Positions 1 through 6,547 of a stretch of DNA of 12,921 nt are shown here, piece after piece (positions within the stretch are counted from its first letter, which is position 1; each line of letters opens with the position of its first letter). The position numbers were made by a program, and so were the translations under genes. The notes beneath the pieces are model-generated. The model was not told the DNA's origin. It worked only from the letters and a program-made list of their open reading frames with translations, and did not search any database. The stretch spans positions 1-12,921 of the forward strand of contig JBNJGC010000068.1 in assembly GCA_051747405.1 (NCBI GenBank), written 5' to 3'. Origin of the DNA: JAPHTQ01 sp051747405 (lineage in GTDB: Bacteria > Pseudomonadota > Gammaproteobacteria > Thiohalomonadales > Thiohalomonadaceae).

Positions 1-108
1 GAGTGTTACGGTATCGGATTGGGATCCGAGCTACGCCCCGGCGCTGTATCCTGATGAGTGACTGTGATAAAAAGGGGCGAGCAATACACAGCGCAACAGG
101 AACGTTCG

Positions 109-702
109 ATGAACAGCCAACGCATTCTCTCCCTGCTTCTCGCCCTGACCGTGCTTTTCGGTCTCAGCGGCTGCGGTGTCAACAACATCCCCACCTACGA
201 CGAGGAGGTGAAGGCGGCCTGGAGCCAGGTGCTCAACCAGTACCAGCGCCGTGCCGATCTGGTGCCCAATCTGGTTAACACCGTAAAGGGTTTCGCCGCG
301 CAGGAGAAGGAGGTGCTCACCGCCGTGACCGAGGCGCGGGCCAGCGTCTCGCAGATGAAGCTGCCGGAGAACATCCTCAGCGACAAAGAGGCCTTCGCCC
401 AGTTCCAGGCCAAGCAGGCACAGCTCGGCTCGGCCCTCTCGCGCCTGATGCTGGTGGTGGAGCGCTACCCGGAGCTCAAGTCGAACCAGAACTTCCTCAC
501 CCTGCAGTCGCAACTGGAGGGGACCGAAAACCGCATCAGCGTCGCCCGCCGCGACTACATCCAGGCGGTGCAGAAGTACAACACCGAACTGCGCACCATC
601 CCCGGTCGCTGGTGGCACTCGCTGCTCTACCCCGAGATGGAGCTGCGCGAGAATTTCAGCGTCGAGGAGTCGGTGACCGAGACCCCGCAGGTGCAGTTTT
701 AG
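109..702 (+). CDS. lemA: LemA family lipoprotein
   Basis: Predicted 197-residue LemA-family envelope lipoprotein. The start at 109 has AGGA 7 nt upstream and gives an N-terminus with a signal helix (residues 4-19) and a lipobox LSGC, with the lipidated Cys at 22. An in-frame start at 58 would put 17 unlikely residues ahead of the signal peptide. The family core is clear: an AAWSQVLNQYQRRADLVPNLV segment (residues 36-56) and a second conserved helix containing ERYPELKSNQNF and ENRISVARRDY (about 118-150). LemA proteins are mostly helical and have no agreed biochemical role. They commonly sit beside TPM/YgcG-type genes, as here. The gene is followed by a REP-like pair and then the TPM gene, so co-transcription is likely. 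Identification as LemA is confident; the function is not known. Confidence 0.93.
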   Translation: MNSQRILSLLLALTVLFGLSGCGVNNIPTYDEEVKAAWSQVLNQYQRRADLVPNLVNTVKGFAAQEKEVLTAVTEARASVSQMKLPENILSDKEAFAQFQAKQAQLGSALSRLMLVVERYPELKSNQNFLTLQSQLEGTENRISVARRDYIQAVQKYNTELRTIPGRWWHSLLYPEMELRENFSVEESVTETPQVQF

Positions 703-728
703 GGCGGGCTTACGCGTCCACATGGCAT

Positions 729-787
729 GGCGCCCATGGGGCGCCCTATCTTTGAGACGCTCGGATATAGGGCGGGCCGTGCCCGTC
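729..787. repeat. Inverted pair of REP-like hairpins (ATAG foot)
   Basis: Two short hairpin units lie in opposite orientation with 17 nt between them. The left unit (729-749, read on the minus strand) is ATAG followed by a 7-bp stem with a CAT loop (GGCGCCC/GGGCGCC). The right unit (767-787, plus strand) is ATAG followed by CGGGC-CGT-GCCCG. A third relative lies at 9498-9518. Where the copies differ inside the stem, paired positions change together, so pairing is kept. An ATAG foot before a GC-rich palindrome resembles the GTAG foot of REP elements. The pair lies between lemA and the TPM gene and could affect mRNA processing. The class assignment is inferred. Confidence 0.6.
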
Positions 788-813
788 AACATGGACTACG
801 GACAAAAATCGCA

Positions 814-1677
814 GTGCAACATTTTCTCAAAATAGCAGCGCTTCTCTGTACGACACTCATAACAATGTCAGTGCAGGCGGCGCCCAACTTTCCAGCCCTT
901 AGCGGTCGGGTGGTCGACGAGGCCAATATCCTCTCCGCCACCAGCGAACGCCAGCTGACCCAGATGCTGGCCCGGCACGAACAGGCCACCAGCAACCAGG
1001 TGGTGGTGGCCACCCTCGCCTCACTGCAGGGTTACGACATCGCCGATTTCGGTTACCAACTGGGTCGCCACTGGGGCATCGGCCAGCAGGGGCGCGATAA
1101 CGGCGTGCTGCTGATCGTCGCCCCCAACGAGAAAAAGGTGCGCATTGAGGTGGGTTACGGCCTTGAAGGGTCGCTGACCGATGCCCTGAGCAAAAACATC
1201 ATCGAGAGCGAGATCACCCCACGCTTCAAACAGGGCGATATGGAGGGCGGCATCCTCGCCGGCACCCGCGCCATCCTCGGCACCATCGAGGGGAGCTATC
1301 GGCCCGAGCGAAGCGACCGTCGCGGCGCCGCAGTGAATGAGGAGATCTTCAACTTCTTCGGCACGGCGGTCTTCATCAGCTTTATCTTTGCCGGGGTGGT
1401 GCGGCGCATGATCGGCAACCGGCTGCTGGCCAGCCTCGTCATGGGCGGGATCGCCTGGCTCATCGGCACCCTGATCTTCTCCATGGCGCTGGGGCTCTTC
1501 TCCGGCCTGGCGGTGCTGCTGGTGACGCTGCTCACCGGCCTGGGCGGAGGCGGACGTGGTGGCGGCGGCTACTATGGGGGCTACTACGGCGGCGGCTATA
1601 GCTCCGGCGGGGGCTTTGGCGGTTTCTCCGGCGGCGGTGGCGGATTCGGTGGCGGCGGCGCCTCGGGAGGATGGTAA
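814..1677 (+). CDS. TPM-domain (YgcG-like) secreted/membrane protein with Gly-rich tail
   Basis: Predicted 287-residue exported protein. The reading frame is open back to 727, but that stretch overlaps the REP-like pair. GTG 814 directly precedes a signal peptide (residues 2-23, ending VQAA), although its ribosome site is weak (GGA at 800-802). The TPM domain spans about residues 28-160 and carries the family pattern GRVVDEANIL near the start, then DNGVLLIVAPNEKKVRIEVGYGLEG and LTDAL (about 96-125). Two or three hydrophobic segments follow (about 184-196, 204-224, 226-241). The last 45 residues are almost all Gly with Tyr, Phe and Ser, ending SGGW, which is typical of this family. TPM domains have been linked to phosphatase activity in plant and bacterial homologues and to photosystem II repair; none of this can be assumed here. 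The gene abuts the next TPM-like gene and most likely shares its transcript. Confidence 0.88.
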   Translation: MQHFLKIAALLCTTLITMSVQAAPNFPALSGRVVDEANILSATSERQLTQMLARHEQATSNQVVVATLASLQGYDIADFGYQLGRHWGIGQQGRDNGVLLIVAPNEKKVRIEVGYGLEGSLTDALSKNIIESEITPRFKQGDMEGGILAGTRAILGTIEGSYRPERSDRRGAAVNEEIFNFFGTAVFISFIFAGVVRRMIGNRLLASLVMGGIAWLIGTLIFSMALGLFSGLAVLLVTLLTGLGGGGRGGGGYYGGYYGGGYSSGGGFGGFSGGGGGFGGGGASGGW

Positions 1678-1679
1678 TC

Positions 1680-2297
1680 ATGGCGTTTATAACCGATGCA
1701 GACAGAGAGCGTATCAGCGCGGCGATCCGTGAGGCGGAGAGTCGAACATCCGGCGAATTGGTCACTGTGATCGCCCGCGAGGCGGACGACTACTACTACA
1801 TCCCCACCCTGTGGGCGGCGCTGGCGGCGCTGCTGCTGCCGGCGCTGGTGATCCTGTTCGGTCTGGAGCAGACCCTGCTCGACAGCTACGGCGCACAGGT
1901 GTCGCTGTTTCTCATCGCTACACTGCTGTTTCGTATCCCGGCGCTGAAGTATCGCCTCATCCCCCGGGAGGTGAAACGCCAGCGCGCCGCGCGCCTGGCC
2001 CATGAGCAGTTTCTGCTGCAGAACCTGCACCACACCGAACAGCGCACCGGGGTGATGTTGTTCGTCTCGGTGGCGGAGCACTATGTCGAGGTGCTGGCGG
2101 ACAAAGGCATCAACGAGGCGGTCCAGCCCGGCGCCTGGGACTGGGTGGTGGCGGAGTTTGTCGCCCGGGTGAAGGAGGGCAGGGTGGGCGACGGTTTCGT
2201 CAACGCCGTGGAGGCCTGCGGCGAGCACCTGGTGCACCACTTCCCGGCAGGGGAAGATAACCGCAATGAGCTGCCCAACCATCTAATAGAGCTTTAA
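1680..2297 (+). CDS. TPM-domain family membrane protein
   Basis: Predicted 205-residue protein, a shorter relative of the preceding gene product. ATG 1680 is chosen because GGAGG (1666-1670) sits 9 nt before it. The other in-frame ATG, at 1671, directly touches that GGAGG and would overlap the previous stop codon. The N-terminal part (residues 1-36) has ESRTSGELVTVIA, a TPM-type first strand. Two hydrophobic stretches (about 43-61 and 73-87) form a membrane hairpin. A C-terminal TPM-like half follows, with RTGVMLFVSVAEHYVEVLADKGI (about 122-144). There is no signal peptide. With lemA and the secreted TPM protein it forms the common lemA-TPM-TPM cluster, probably one envelope-associated unit. 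The stop codon coincides with the edge of the downstream repeat. Confidence 0.85.
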   Translation: MAFITDADRERISAAIREAESRTSGELVTVIAREADDYYYIPTLWAALAALLLPALVILFGLEQTLLDSYGAQVSLFLIATLLFRIPALKYRLIPREVKRQRAARLAHEQFLLQNLHHTEQRTGVMLFVSVAEHYVEVLADKGINEAVQPGAWDWVVAEFVARVKEGRVGDGFVNAVEACGEHLVHHFPAGEDNRNELPNHLIEL

Positions 2298-2452
2298 GAT
2301 TGCTTCGCCTTCGGCTCGCAATGACAGAAACGTTTTGGGATCACTCTTAAGGTTTATACTTAACGGCGATGTCATTGCGAAGACGCCTACAAGGATGTAG
2401 GCGTTAGAGCGACGCAGGAGGCCCAAGCCGAGCCTAAGCGACGAAGCAATCT
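2297..2452. repeat. Inverted repeat pair filling a convergent intergenic gap
   Basis: The ends AGATTGCTTCG (2297-2307) and CGAAGCAATCT (2442-2452) are complementary, as are the inner parts TCGCAATGACA (2316-2326) and TGTCATTGCGA (2370-2380). So a short copy (2297-2326) and a longer copy (2370-2452) of the same element face each other across 43 nt. The long copy carries an extra perfect 9-bp hairpin, ACGCCTACA (2383-2391) and TGTAGGCGT (2396-2404), with an AGGA loop. Similar TGTCATTGCGA...GAAGCAATC repeats are, from memory, dispersed in many bacterial genomes. The element touches the stop codons of both flanking convergent genes and may serve as a two-way transcription end. Confidence 0.75.
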
Positions 2453-2852
2453 ATTCTCCCTCCCGCTTCTCGAACCCCAACGATACCGAGTTGATACAGT
2501 AGCGCTGCCCGGTCGGGTTCGGGCCGTCGGGGAAGAGGTGGCCGAGGTGGGCGCCGCAGTTGGCGCAGGTGACCTCGATGCGGGTCATGCCGTGGGAGTG
2601 GTCGGTGATCAGTGTCACCTTGTCCGGATCGACCACGTCCCAGAAGCTGGGCCAGCCGCTGCCGGAGTCGAATTTGGTTTCCGAGTCGAACAGGGGCACG
2701 CCGCAGCAGGCGCAGGTGTAGATGCCGGACTCCTTGTTGTGCAGCAGCTTGCCGGTGAACGGTGCCTCGGTGCCCTTTTCGCGGCAGACGCGGTACTGCT
2801 CCGGGGTTAGCGCTTCGCGCCACTTCTGGTCGGTCATGTCACTGTCGCTCAT
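2451..2852 (-). CDS. msrB: Peptide-methionine (R)-S-oxide reductase MsrB
   Basis: Predicted 133-residue MsrB, which reduces methionine-R-sulfoxide in proteins using thioredoxin. The length and sequence fit the family. Zinc-binding CxxC pairs are at Cys47/Cys50 and Cys96/Cys99. The catalytic Cys119 lies in GQRYCINS. GSGWPSF, HGMTRIEV and GHLFPDGP are family signatures. The classical resolving-Cys position (GCGWPSF in E. coli) is Ser65 here, as in a subset of MsrBs that must use another reductant route or another Cys (Cys23 and Cys49 are available). ATG 2852 is chosen because the open frame upstream (to 2963) reads through low-complexity repeat DNA. No signal peptide is present, so it should be cytoplasmic. 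The ribosome site is weak (AGG about 9 nt upstream). Its stop codon overlaps the downstream repeat. It lies 94 bp after the sensor kinase gene and may have its own promoter. Confidence 0.95.
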   Translation of the reverse strand: MSDSDMTDQKWREALTPEQYRVCREKGTEAPFTGKLLHNKESGIYTCACCGVPLFDSETKFDSGSGWPSFWDVVDPDKVTLITDHSHGMTRIEVTCANCGAHLGHLFPDGPNPTGQRYCINSVSLGFEKREGE

Positions 2853-2910
2853 GGTCTTGGCCTGGAGGTTATGCGTTTCGCGGCTCGTTGCGAACACCCT
2901 TAAAGCTAGC

Positions 2911-2934
2911 CGCAAAGGGGCGAAGGCGCAAAGG
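2911..2934. repeat. CGCAAAGG-type short repeat
   Basis: CGCAAAGG occurs at 2911-2918 and again at 2927-2934, with CGAAGG at 2921-2926 as a decayed middle unit. It looks like a few units of the CGCAAAGG/GCGAAGG repeat seen scattered in many proteobacterial genomes. It lies in the 94-bp gap between the kinase stop and the msrB start. Its class is inferred from pattern only. Confidence 0.4.
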
Positions 2935-2946
2935 CCTGTGCTGTCG

Positions 2947-4257
2947 TCAGCCGGGTAGGGCAATAACGATTCGCGCCCCGCCGTAGGGGGAGCGGTCGAT
3001 GCTCAGCTCCCCCTCGTAGGCCTCGACGATGTCCCGCACCATGGGTAGGCCGATGCCGTGGCCGGGGATCGCCTCGTCGAGTCGCACCCCGCGGTTCAGT
3101 ACCTGGTGGGCCGCCTGTGCCTCGATGCCGGGCCCATCGTCCTCCACCGTGATCTGCAGTCGCTTTCCATCACACTCAAGGGTGATGGCGACATGGCCGC
3201 CGCACCACTTGAAGGCGTTGTCGAGCAGGTTGCCCAGCAACTCCATGAGATCCCCCTCCTCACCACGGAAACGACAGTCGGGCGCGAGCCTGTGCGTCAC
3301 CTCGATCGGTTTGTCGCGGTAAACCTTGTGCAGGGAGGCGAGGATGCGTTCGGCCAGAGGCGCCGCTTGAATGGGCGCGGCCAGAGCGGTACGACCGGCG
3401 GTGGCGGCGCGCTGCAGTTGATACTGCACAATATTATCCATGCGCGCCACCTGCTCTTCGATAAGGGGTGAGCGCTCACCATCGGGCAAACCCCGCAGCA
3501 GCGCCAACGGTGTTTTGAGGCTGTGGGCCAGATCGGCGAGTGCGTTTTTGTAGCGCGACTGCTGGGCGCGTTCGTGGTGGAGCAGGGTGTTGATGTTGTC
3601 GGTCAGGCGCCGGATCTCGTTGGGGTACGCATTGTGCAGGCGCTCCTGCCGGCCCGCCTCGATGGCGTGTACCTCACGGGCGACGCGGCGCAGGGGTTTG
3701 AGTCCCCAGCTCAGGGTGAGGCTGAGTGCCAACAGCAGCAGGACTGCCATGGCGCCGAGCCAGCCCCAGAGACTGTGGCGGTATTGGCGCATCTGTTCGT
3801 GGAAGGGAGCCGGTTCCTCGAACACGCTGAAGCGCAGCGGCACACTGCCGGTGGCGCTCTCCCACTCGATATCCAGTGCGGTGAAAAAGTAGCGCTCGCC
3901 GTCGAGGGGGAGACGGCCAAGCTCACCCGTGGCCGCTGCGTTTGCGGGTAGTGCCAAGCCGACGGCGGAGGGGGAGTGCCAGAGGGTCTCGCCGCTGCCG
4001 TCGCCGATGCGGGCATAGAGGCCGGAGCCGGGCAGCTCCAGCCGTGGTTCGGTGAGGTGGCCCGGCATCACCAAGTGACCGCTGTCGGTGACCTCGGCGG
4101 CGGCCATCACCAGGTAGAGTTGGGCGGAGAGGCGTTCGTGCAGCGCCGAGCGGGCACTCTGTTCAAAGGCCCGCTCCAGGGCCAGCGCGGTGGTGATGAT
4201 GAAGATCGCCAGCACCACCACAGCGCTAAGGCCGACCCGCAGGGCGAGGGAGTTCAC
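2947..4257 (-). CDS. phoQ: PhoQ-like sensor histidine kinase
   Basis: Predicted 436-residue inner-membrane sensor kinase that would phosphorylate the adjacent response regulator. It has TM1 (about residues 7-27), a periplasmic sensor of about 135 residues, TM2 (about 164-184), a HAMP-like linker (about 185-235), and a dimerisation/H-box LADLAHSLKTPLALLRG with phosphoacceptor His245. This H-box closely matches that of PhoQ (HSLKTPLA). The ATP-binding domain shows the N box (LGNLLDNAFKW, Asn343/Asn347), the G1 box (VEDDGPGI, 371-378) and the G2 box (GHGIGLPMV, 399-407). The start is GTG, overlapping the regulator's TGA by 4 nt (GTGA), so translation is coupled. The sensor signal is not readable from sequence. 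The phoQ symbol is by similarity, not proven orthology. Confidence 0.93.
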   Translation of the reverse strand: MNSLALRVGLSAVVVLAIFIITTALALERAFEQSARSALHERLSAQLYLVMAAAEVTDSGHLVMPGHLTEPRLELPGSGLYARIGDGSGETLWHSPSAVGLALPANAAATGELGRLPLDGERYFFTALDIEWESATGSVPLRFSVFEEPAPFHEQMRQYRHSLWGWLGAMAVLLLLALSLTLSWGLKPLRRVAREVHAIEAGRQERLHNAYPNEIRRLTDNINTLLHHERAQQSRYKNALADLAHSLKTPLALLRGLPDGERSPLIEEQVARMDNIVQYQLQRAATAGRTALAAPIQAAPLAERILASLHKVYRDKPIEVTHRLAPDCRFRGEEGDLMELLGNLLDNAFKWCGGHVAITLECDGKRLQITVEDDGPGIEAQAAHQVLNRGVRLDEAIPGHGIGLPMVRDIVEAYEGELSIDRSPYGGARIVIALPG

Positions 4258-4931
4258 TGCGGCTCCAGGGTGAAGCGGTAGCCGCGACCGCGTAGGGTCT
4301 CTATGGGTTTTTTGCGGCTATCGGGATCGATCTTGCGCCGAAGGCGACCGATAAGCACCTCGATCACATTGCTGTCGCGCTCCTCGTCGTGGGGGTAGAG
4401 GTAGTCGGCCAGCTCCATCTTGGGGATCACCTTGCCGTGGTGGCGCGCCAGGTATTCGAGTAGTCGGTATTCGTAGGCGGTCAGCTCCACGGCGTGGCCG
4501 TCGAGGCTTACCCGCTGGCCGTCGGTATCTAGCTGGAGTGGGCCGAAACGCAGGGTCTCGCTGGTGCCGCCGACGGCACGGCGCAGCAGCGCCTTGAGCC
4601 GCGCCAACAGCTCCTCCATATGGAAGGGTTTGACCAGATAGTCGTCGGCGCCCGCCTCCAGGCCGGCGACCTTCTCCTCCCACTTACCACGGGCGGTGAG
4701 GATCAGGATCGGCAGGTCGCGCCCCTCGGCGCGCAGGCTGCGGATGATCTCCAACCCCGGCATGCCGGGCAGACCCAGGTCGATAACCGCCAGGTCCACC
4801 GGATACTCGCAGGCCAGAAAGAGTCCCTCTTTGCCGTCGCCACTGGCGTCGATGCTGTAGCCCTCCGCCTCCAGCCGCTGGCGGAGCTGCTCCCGCAGTG
4901 GCGCTTCGTCTTCAATGATCAGCAGTCGCAT
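4254..4931 (-). CDS. phoP: PhoP-like OmpR-family response regulator
   Basis: Predicted 225-residue transcription regulator. The receiver domain (1-115) has the acidic pocket IIEDE (Glu7, Asp8), the phosphoacceptor Asp51 in VIDLGLPGMPG, Thr79 in LILTARGKW and Lys101 in DDYLVKPFH. The C-terminal winged helix (about 125-222) shows LTAYEYRLLEYLARHHGKV, the recognition-helix region SNVIEVLIGRLRRKI and RGRGYRF. Overall it reads closely on PhoP (for example LPILxLTAR, AGADDYLxKPFHxEE). It lies 3 nt after the PepSY gene and overlaps the kinase gene by 4 nt, forming one operon. Regulators of this family bind tandem hexamers about 11 bp apart as dimers. Two such sites lie upstream of the neighbouring basic-protein genes. 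Confidence 0.95.
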   Translation of the reverse strand: MRLLIIEDEAPLREQLRQRLEAEGYSIDASGDGKEGLFLACEYPVDLAVIDLGLPGMPGLEIIRSLRAEGRDLPILILTARGKWEEKVAGLEAGADDYLVKPFHMEELLARLKALLRRAVGGTSETLRFGPLQLDTDGQRVSLDGHAVELTAYEYRLLEYLARHHGKVIPKMELADYLYPHDEERDSNVIEVLIGRLRRKIDPDSRKKPIETLRGRGYRFTLEPQ

Positions 4932-4934
4932 GGG

Positions 4935-5204
4935 TCAGTCAGCCGGGATGGTGATGATACGCACCTTATTGTCGTCGGTGAGCACCTTGATGCGGTGGAC
5001 CTGGCGTCCGCCTTTGCCCACGGTCTCCGCCGAGAGGATGCGTCCCCCGGTCTCGCGGCGCACCTGCGCCACCGCCTGATCCAGGCTGAGGCCCCCGGCG
5101 CGGGCGAGGGTGAGACTCCCCTGAGCCTGCCAGCTCGGCGCGGCGCCAACCGGGCCGGCGCCCAGAGCGAGCAGCATCAGCAGTGTGAGGGCAAATGTTT
5201 TCAT
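4935..5204 (-). CDS. Periplasmic PepSY-domain protein
   Basis: Predicted 89-residue exported protein. ATG 5204 begins a clear signal peptide (MKTFALTLLMLLALGAGPVG, cleavage near 21-22). An in-frame GTG at 5249 would add 15 residues in front of it and is rejected. No good Shine-Dalgarno sequence is visible. The mature part (about 67 residues) is a single PepSY unit: LSLDQAVAQVRRETGGRILSAE, then HRIKVLTDDNKVRIITI. Small PepSY proteins are often encoded directly before PhoP/PhoQ-like pairs and are thought to modulate the periplasmic side of signalling or protease activity. Only 3 nt separate it from the regulator gene, so it is the first gene of that operon. Its role as an input or inhibitor of the kinase is inferred. 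Confidence 0.87.
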   Translation of the reverse strand: MKTFALTLLMLLALGAGPVGAAPSWQAQGSLTLARAGGLSLDQAVAQVRRETGGRILSAETVGKGGRQVHRIKVLTDDNKVRIITIPAD

Positions 5205-5317
5205 CGGATGAGAGCGTCTGTGTGGACCGTTTGTGCCAAGAGAATACACGCCAACGACCGGCCCAATCCACTCATGCGCCCGGTGTGTCGGCTATAGGGC
5301 GCCCGTCGGTGAACCCG

Positions 5318-5713
5318 CTAGAGGCGGAAATCGTAGTCGATGCGCACCCGAATGCCATCATCACGGTGCCGCGAACGGTAGATCGGGCGCTGCTTTTGCG
5401 GTTGGTGACCGCGATAGTCGCCATGGTGCGGTCCGCGTTTGGTGTGCGGTGGGCTCTGGTGGCGCTGTCTGGAGTGGTGACGCGGGCCGTGTCCACGGCG
5501 TGGCGGCGCCCAGCGGCTGGTGGATCGGCGCTGATGGGCCGACTCACCGTGCCGGCGCTTGCCGTGGTGTTTGTGGTGGCGCGATTCGGTCTTGTAGACC
5601 GTGATATGCCTTTCGCTCACCGTGCCGTGGGCGGCGGCGGTGGCGGGCAGGGCCAGCGCGGTGGAGAACAGCGCGGCCAGGGCCAATGCGGGCAGGTGGG
5701 TCAATGCTTTCAT
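5318..5713 (-). CDS. Secreted His/Arg-rich basic protein
   Basis: Predicted 131-residue exported protein of no family I recognise. The start has GGAG about 8 nt upstream. Residues 1-28 form a signal peptide ending ATAAA. The mature chain of about 103 residues holds about 17 His and 21 Arg in clusters such as RHHKHHGKRRH and RHHSRQRH, has few hydrophobic residues, and ends with IRVRIDYDFRL, which could form a short beta strand. It should be disordered and strongly cationic in the periplasm or outside. Metal binding (Ni, Cu, Zn) or binding to acidic envelope polymers is possible but unproven. A PhoP-box-like promoter lies 48-81 bp upstream, and the PepSY-regulator-kinase operon follows on the same strand 113 bp further on. 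Confidence 0.8.
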   Translation of the reverse strand: MKALTHLPALALAALFSTALALPATAAAHGTVSERHITVYKTESRHHKHHGKRRHGESAHQRRSTSRWAPPRRGHGPRHHSRQRHQSPPHTKRGPHHGDYRGHQPQKQRPIYRSRHRDDGIRVRIDYDFRL

Positions 5714-5760
5714 GGTTACTCTCCTTCTCAGATGGGGCGGAACGGCCCCGCTACATGGTC

Positions 5761-5794
5761 AGACTAGCCGTGCTTCGCTGAACGGCGGCTGAAC
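5761..5794 (-). promoter_or_regulatory. PhoP-box-like direct repeat and -10 for the His/Arg-rich gene
   Basis: On the minus strand, GTTCAG (5794-5789), five bases, GTTCAG (5783-5778), eleven bases, then TAGTCT (5766-5761). The 11-bp period of the hexamers is the spacing used by OmpR/PhoP-type dimers. The -10-like hexamer lies where it does in PhoP-dependent promoters that lack a good -35. The same layout occurs before the neighbouring basic lipoprotein gene. Direct observation of repeats and spacing; the function is inferred. Confidence 0.65.
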
Positions 5795-5814
5795 CGTGTA
5801 GGGGCGGATCAAAA

Positions 5815-6402
5815 TTAGCGGAAACGTCGCGCAGCGCGGTCTGCCCGCTGCGCGGGGCGCTTCATTCGCCCGTTTTCTGTCCGCTCAGGGCGACGGCTGC
5901 GGGAGGAGGCCGGTTTGCGTGAGCGGACCGTCTTCCCCTTTTCGCTTGAGGGAGCGTTGCCGTGGCGGCGGCGCGGCTGGTCGGGTCTGCGCGAGCGCTC
6001 GGCAGCGCGGTTGTGCCCGGTGCGCCCCTTGCTGTGGCGTTGCGGTGCACGGGCGGTCGGCTGCTTGCGCCGGGTGTCGCGCGCCTCGTGGCCGCGACGC
6101 GGAGGTGCGCTCTGTTGCCGGCGCTTCTCTTTGTGCTCTGTTTTGGCTACATTGCGCTGGAAACGGCCACTCTTGGCCGGCTCGCGGATCACCACCCGCT
6201 TCTCCACCACGCGAGGGCGTTGGTTACGGTGCTGATGGCGCGGCGCCTCGCGGTGGATCACGCGCACCTTTGGCTGCGGCTGGTGGTGGCGGGTGTCGAC
6301 CACGACGCGGGGCTGCGAGGCGTGGTGGACCACGGTATGCTTGCAGCCGCTCAATACAGCGACCGAGGCGAGAGCGGCGGTAACGACGATCAACTTATTC
6401 AT
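5815..6402 (-). CDS. Highly basic Arg/Lys-rich lipoprotein
   Basis: Predicted 195-residue lipoprotein of unknown function. AAAGGAG lies 7 nt before the start. The signal helix (3-17) ends in the lipobox LSGC with Cys20. The remaining 175 residues are dominated by Arg, Lys, His, Pro and Gln, with many RR and KR pairs. After a Val/His-rich stretch (VRVIHREAPRHQHRNQRPRV and VVEKRVVIREP, about residues 46-76), the chain is low-complexity and likely disordered. The only sizeable hydrophobic segment is the signal. Anchored in the membrane, it would be a polycationic brush able to bind acidic polymers (LPS phosphates, nucleic acids) or replace divalent cations; this is inference. The GTTCAG-N5-GTTCAG promoter upstream suggests control by the nearby PhoP-like regulator. 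GC-rich basic low-complexity DNA can imitate an ORF, but the lipobox and ribosome site support a real gene. Confidence 0.72.
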   Translation of the reverse strand: MNKLIVVTAALASVAVLSGCKHTVVHHASQPRVVVDTRHHQPQPKVRVIHREAPRHQHRNQRPRVVEKRVVIREPAKSGRFQRNVAKTEHKEKRRQQSAPPRRGHEARDTRRKQPTARAPQRHSKGRTGHNRAAERSRRPDQPRRRHGNAPSSEKGKTVRSRKPASSRSRRPERTENGRMKRPAQRADRAARRFR

Positions 6403-6440
6403 GGCGTGGCTCCTTTATCCTTTCGCTTAGCCTGGGGACC

Positions 6441-6474
6441 AGCCTACGCGGGGTTGACTGAACCGTAGCTGAAC
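6441..6474 (-). promoter_or_regulatory. PhoP-box-like direct repeat and -10 for the basic lipoprotein gene
   Basis: On the minus strand, GTTCAG (6474-6469), five bases, GTTCAG (6463-6458), eleven bases, then TAGGCT (6446-6441). Box and -10 spacings are identical to those at 5761-5794, while the bases between differ. The box lies 56-72 bp before the lipoprotein start. It also lies in the divergent gap shared with the plus-strand gene starting at 6548, so it could affect both. Confidence 0.65.
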
Positions 6475-6547
6475 GGAGTCCGGGCAGTTGTATTTTTTCG
6501 CCTCGAGTGGGCTACTGTGGGCGAGGTTAATATGGAGGAATATTCTG

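Noticed and set aside
31..792. Long minus-strand open frame opposite lemA (253 codons)
   Set aside because: It is a shadow of the GC-rich lemA coding strand; the plus-strand protein has a lipobox and family motifs, this one has none.
727..813. Upstream extension of the TPM gene to ATG 727 or 736
   Set aside because: This stretch is made of the REP-like pair and would place 29 non-signal residues before a clear signal peptide.
5241..5270. TATTCT as -10 of the PepSY-regulator-kinase operon
   Set aside because: No -35 at suitable spacing and no GTTCAG pair; the operon promoter cannot be placed with confidence.
5294..5313. Possible fourth REP-like unit (ATAGGGCGCCCG) before the PepSY gene
   Set aside because: It shares the foot and first bases, but the rest does not fold into the same stem; too weak to list.
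5962..6468. Plus-strand open frame opposite the basic lipoprotein gene
   Set aside because: It has no ribosome site or domain, and is explained by the antisense of Arg/His-rich codons. The minus-strand frame has a lipobox, ribosome site and promoter.
6488..6518. TTGTAT and TACTGT as promoter of the SEC-C fusion gene
   Set aside because: The spacing is 19 bp and the hexamers are weak.
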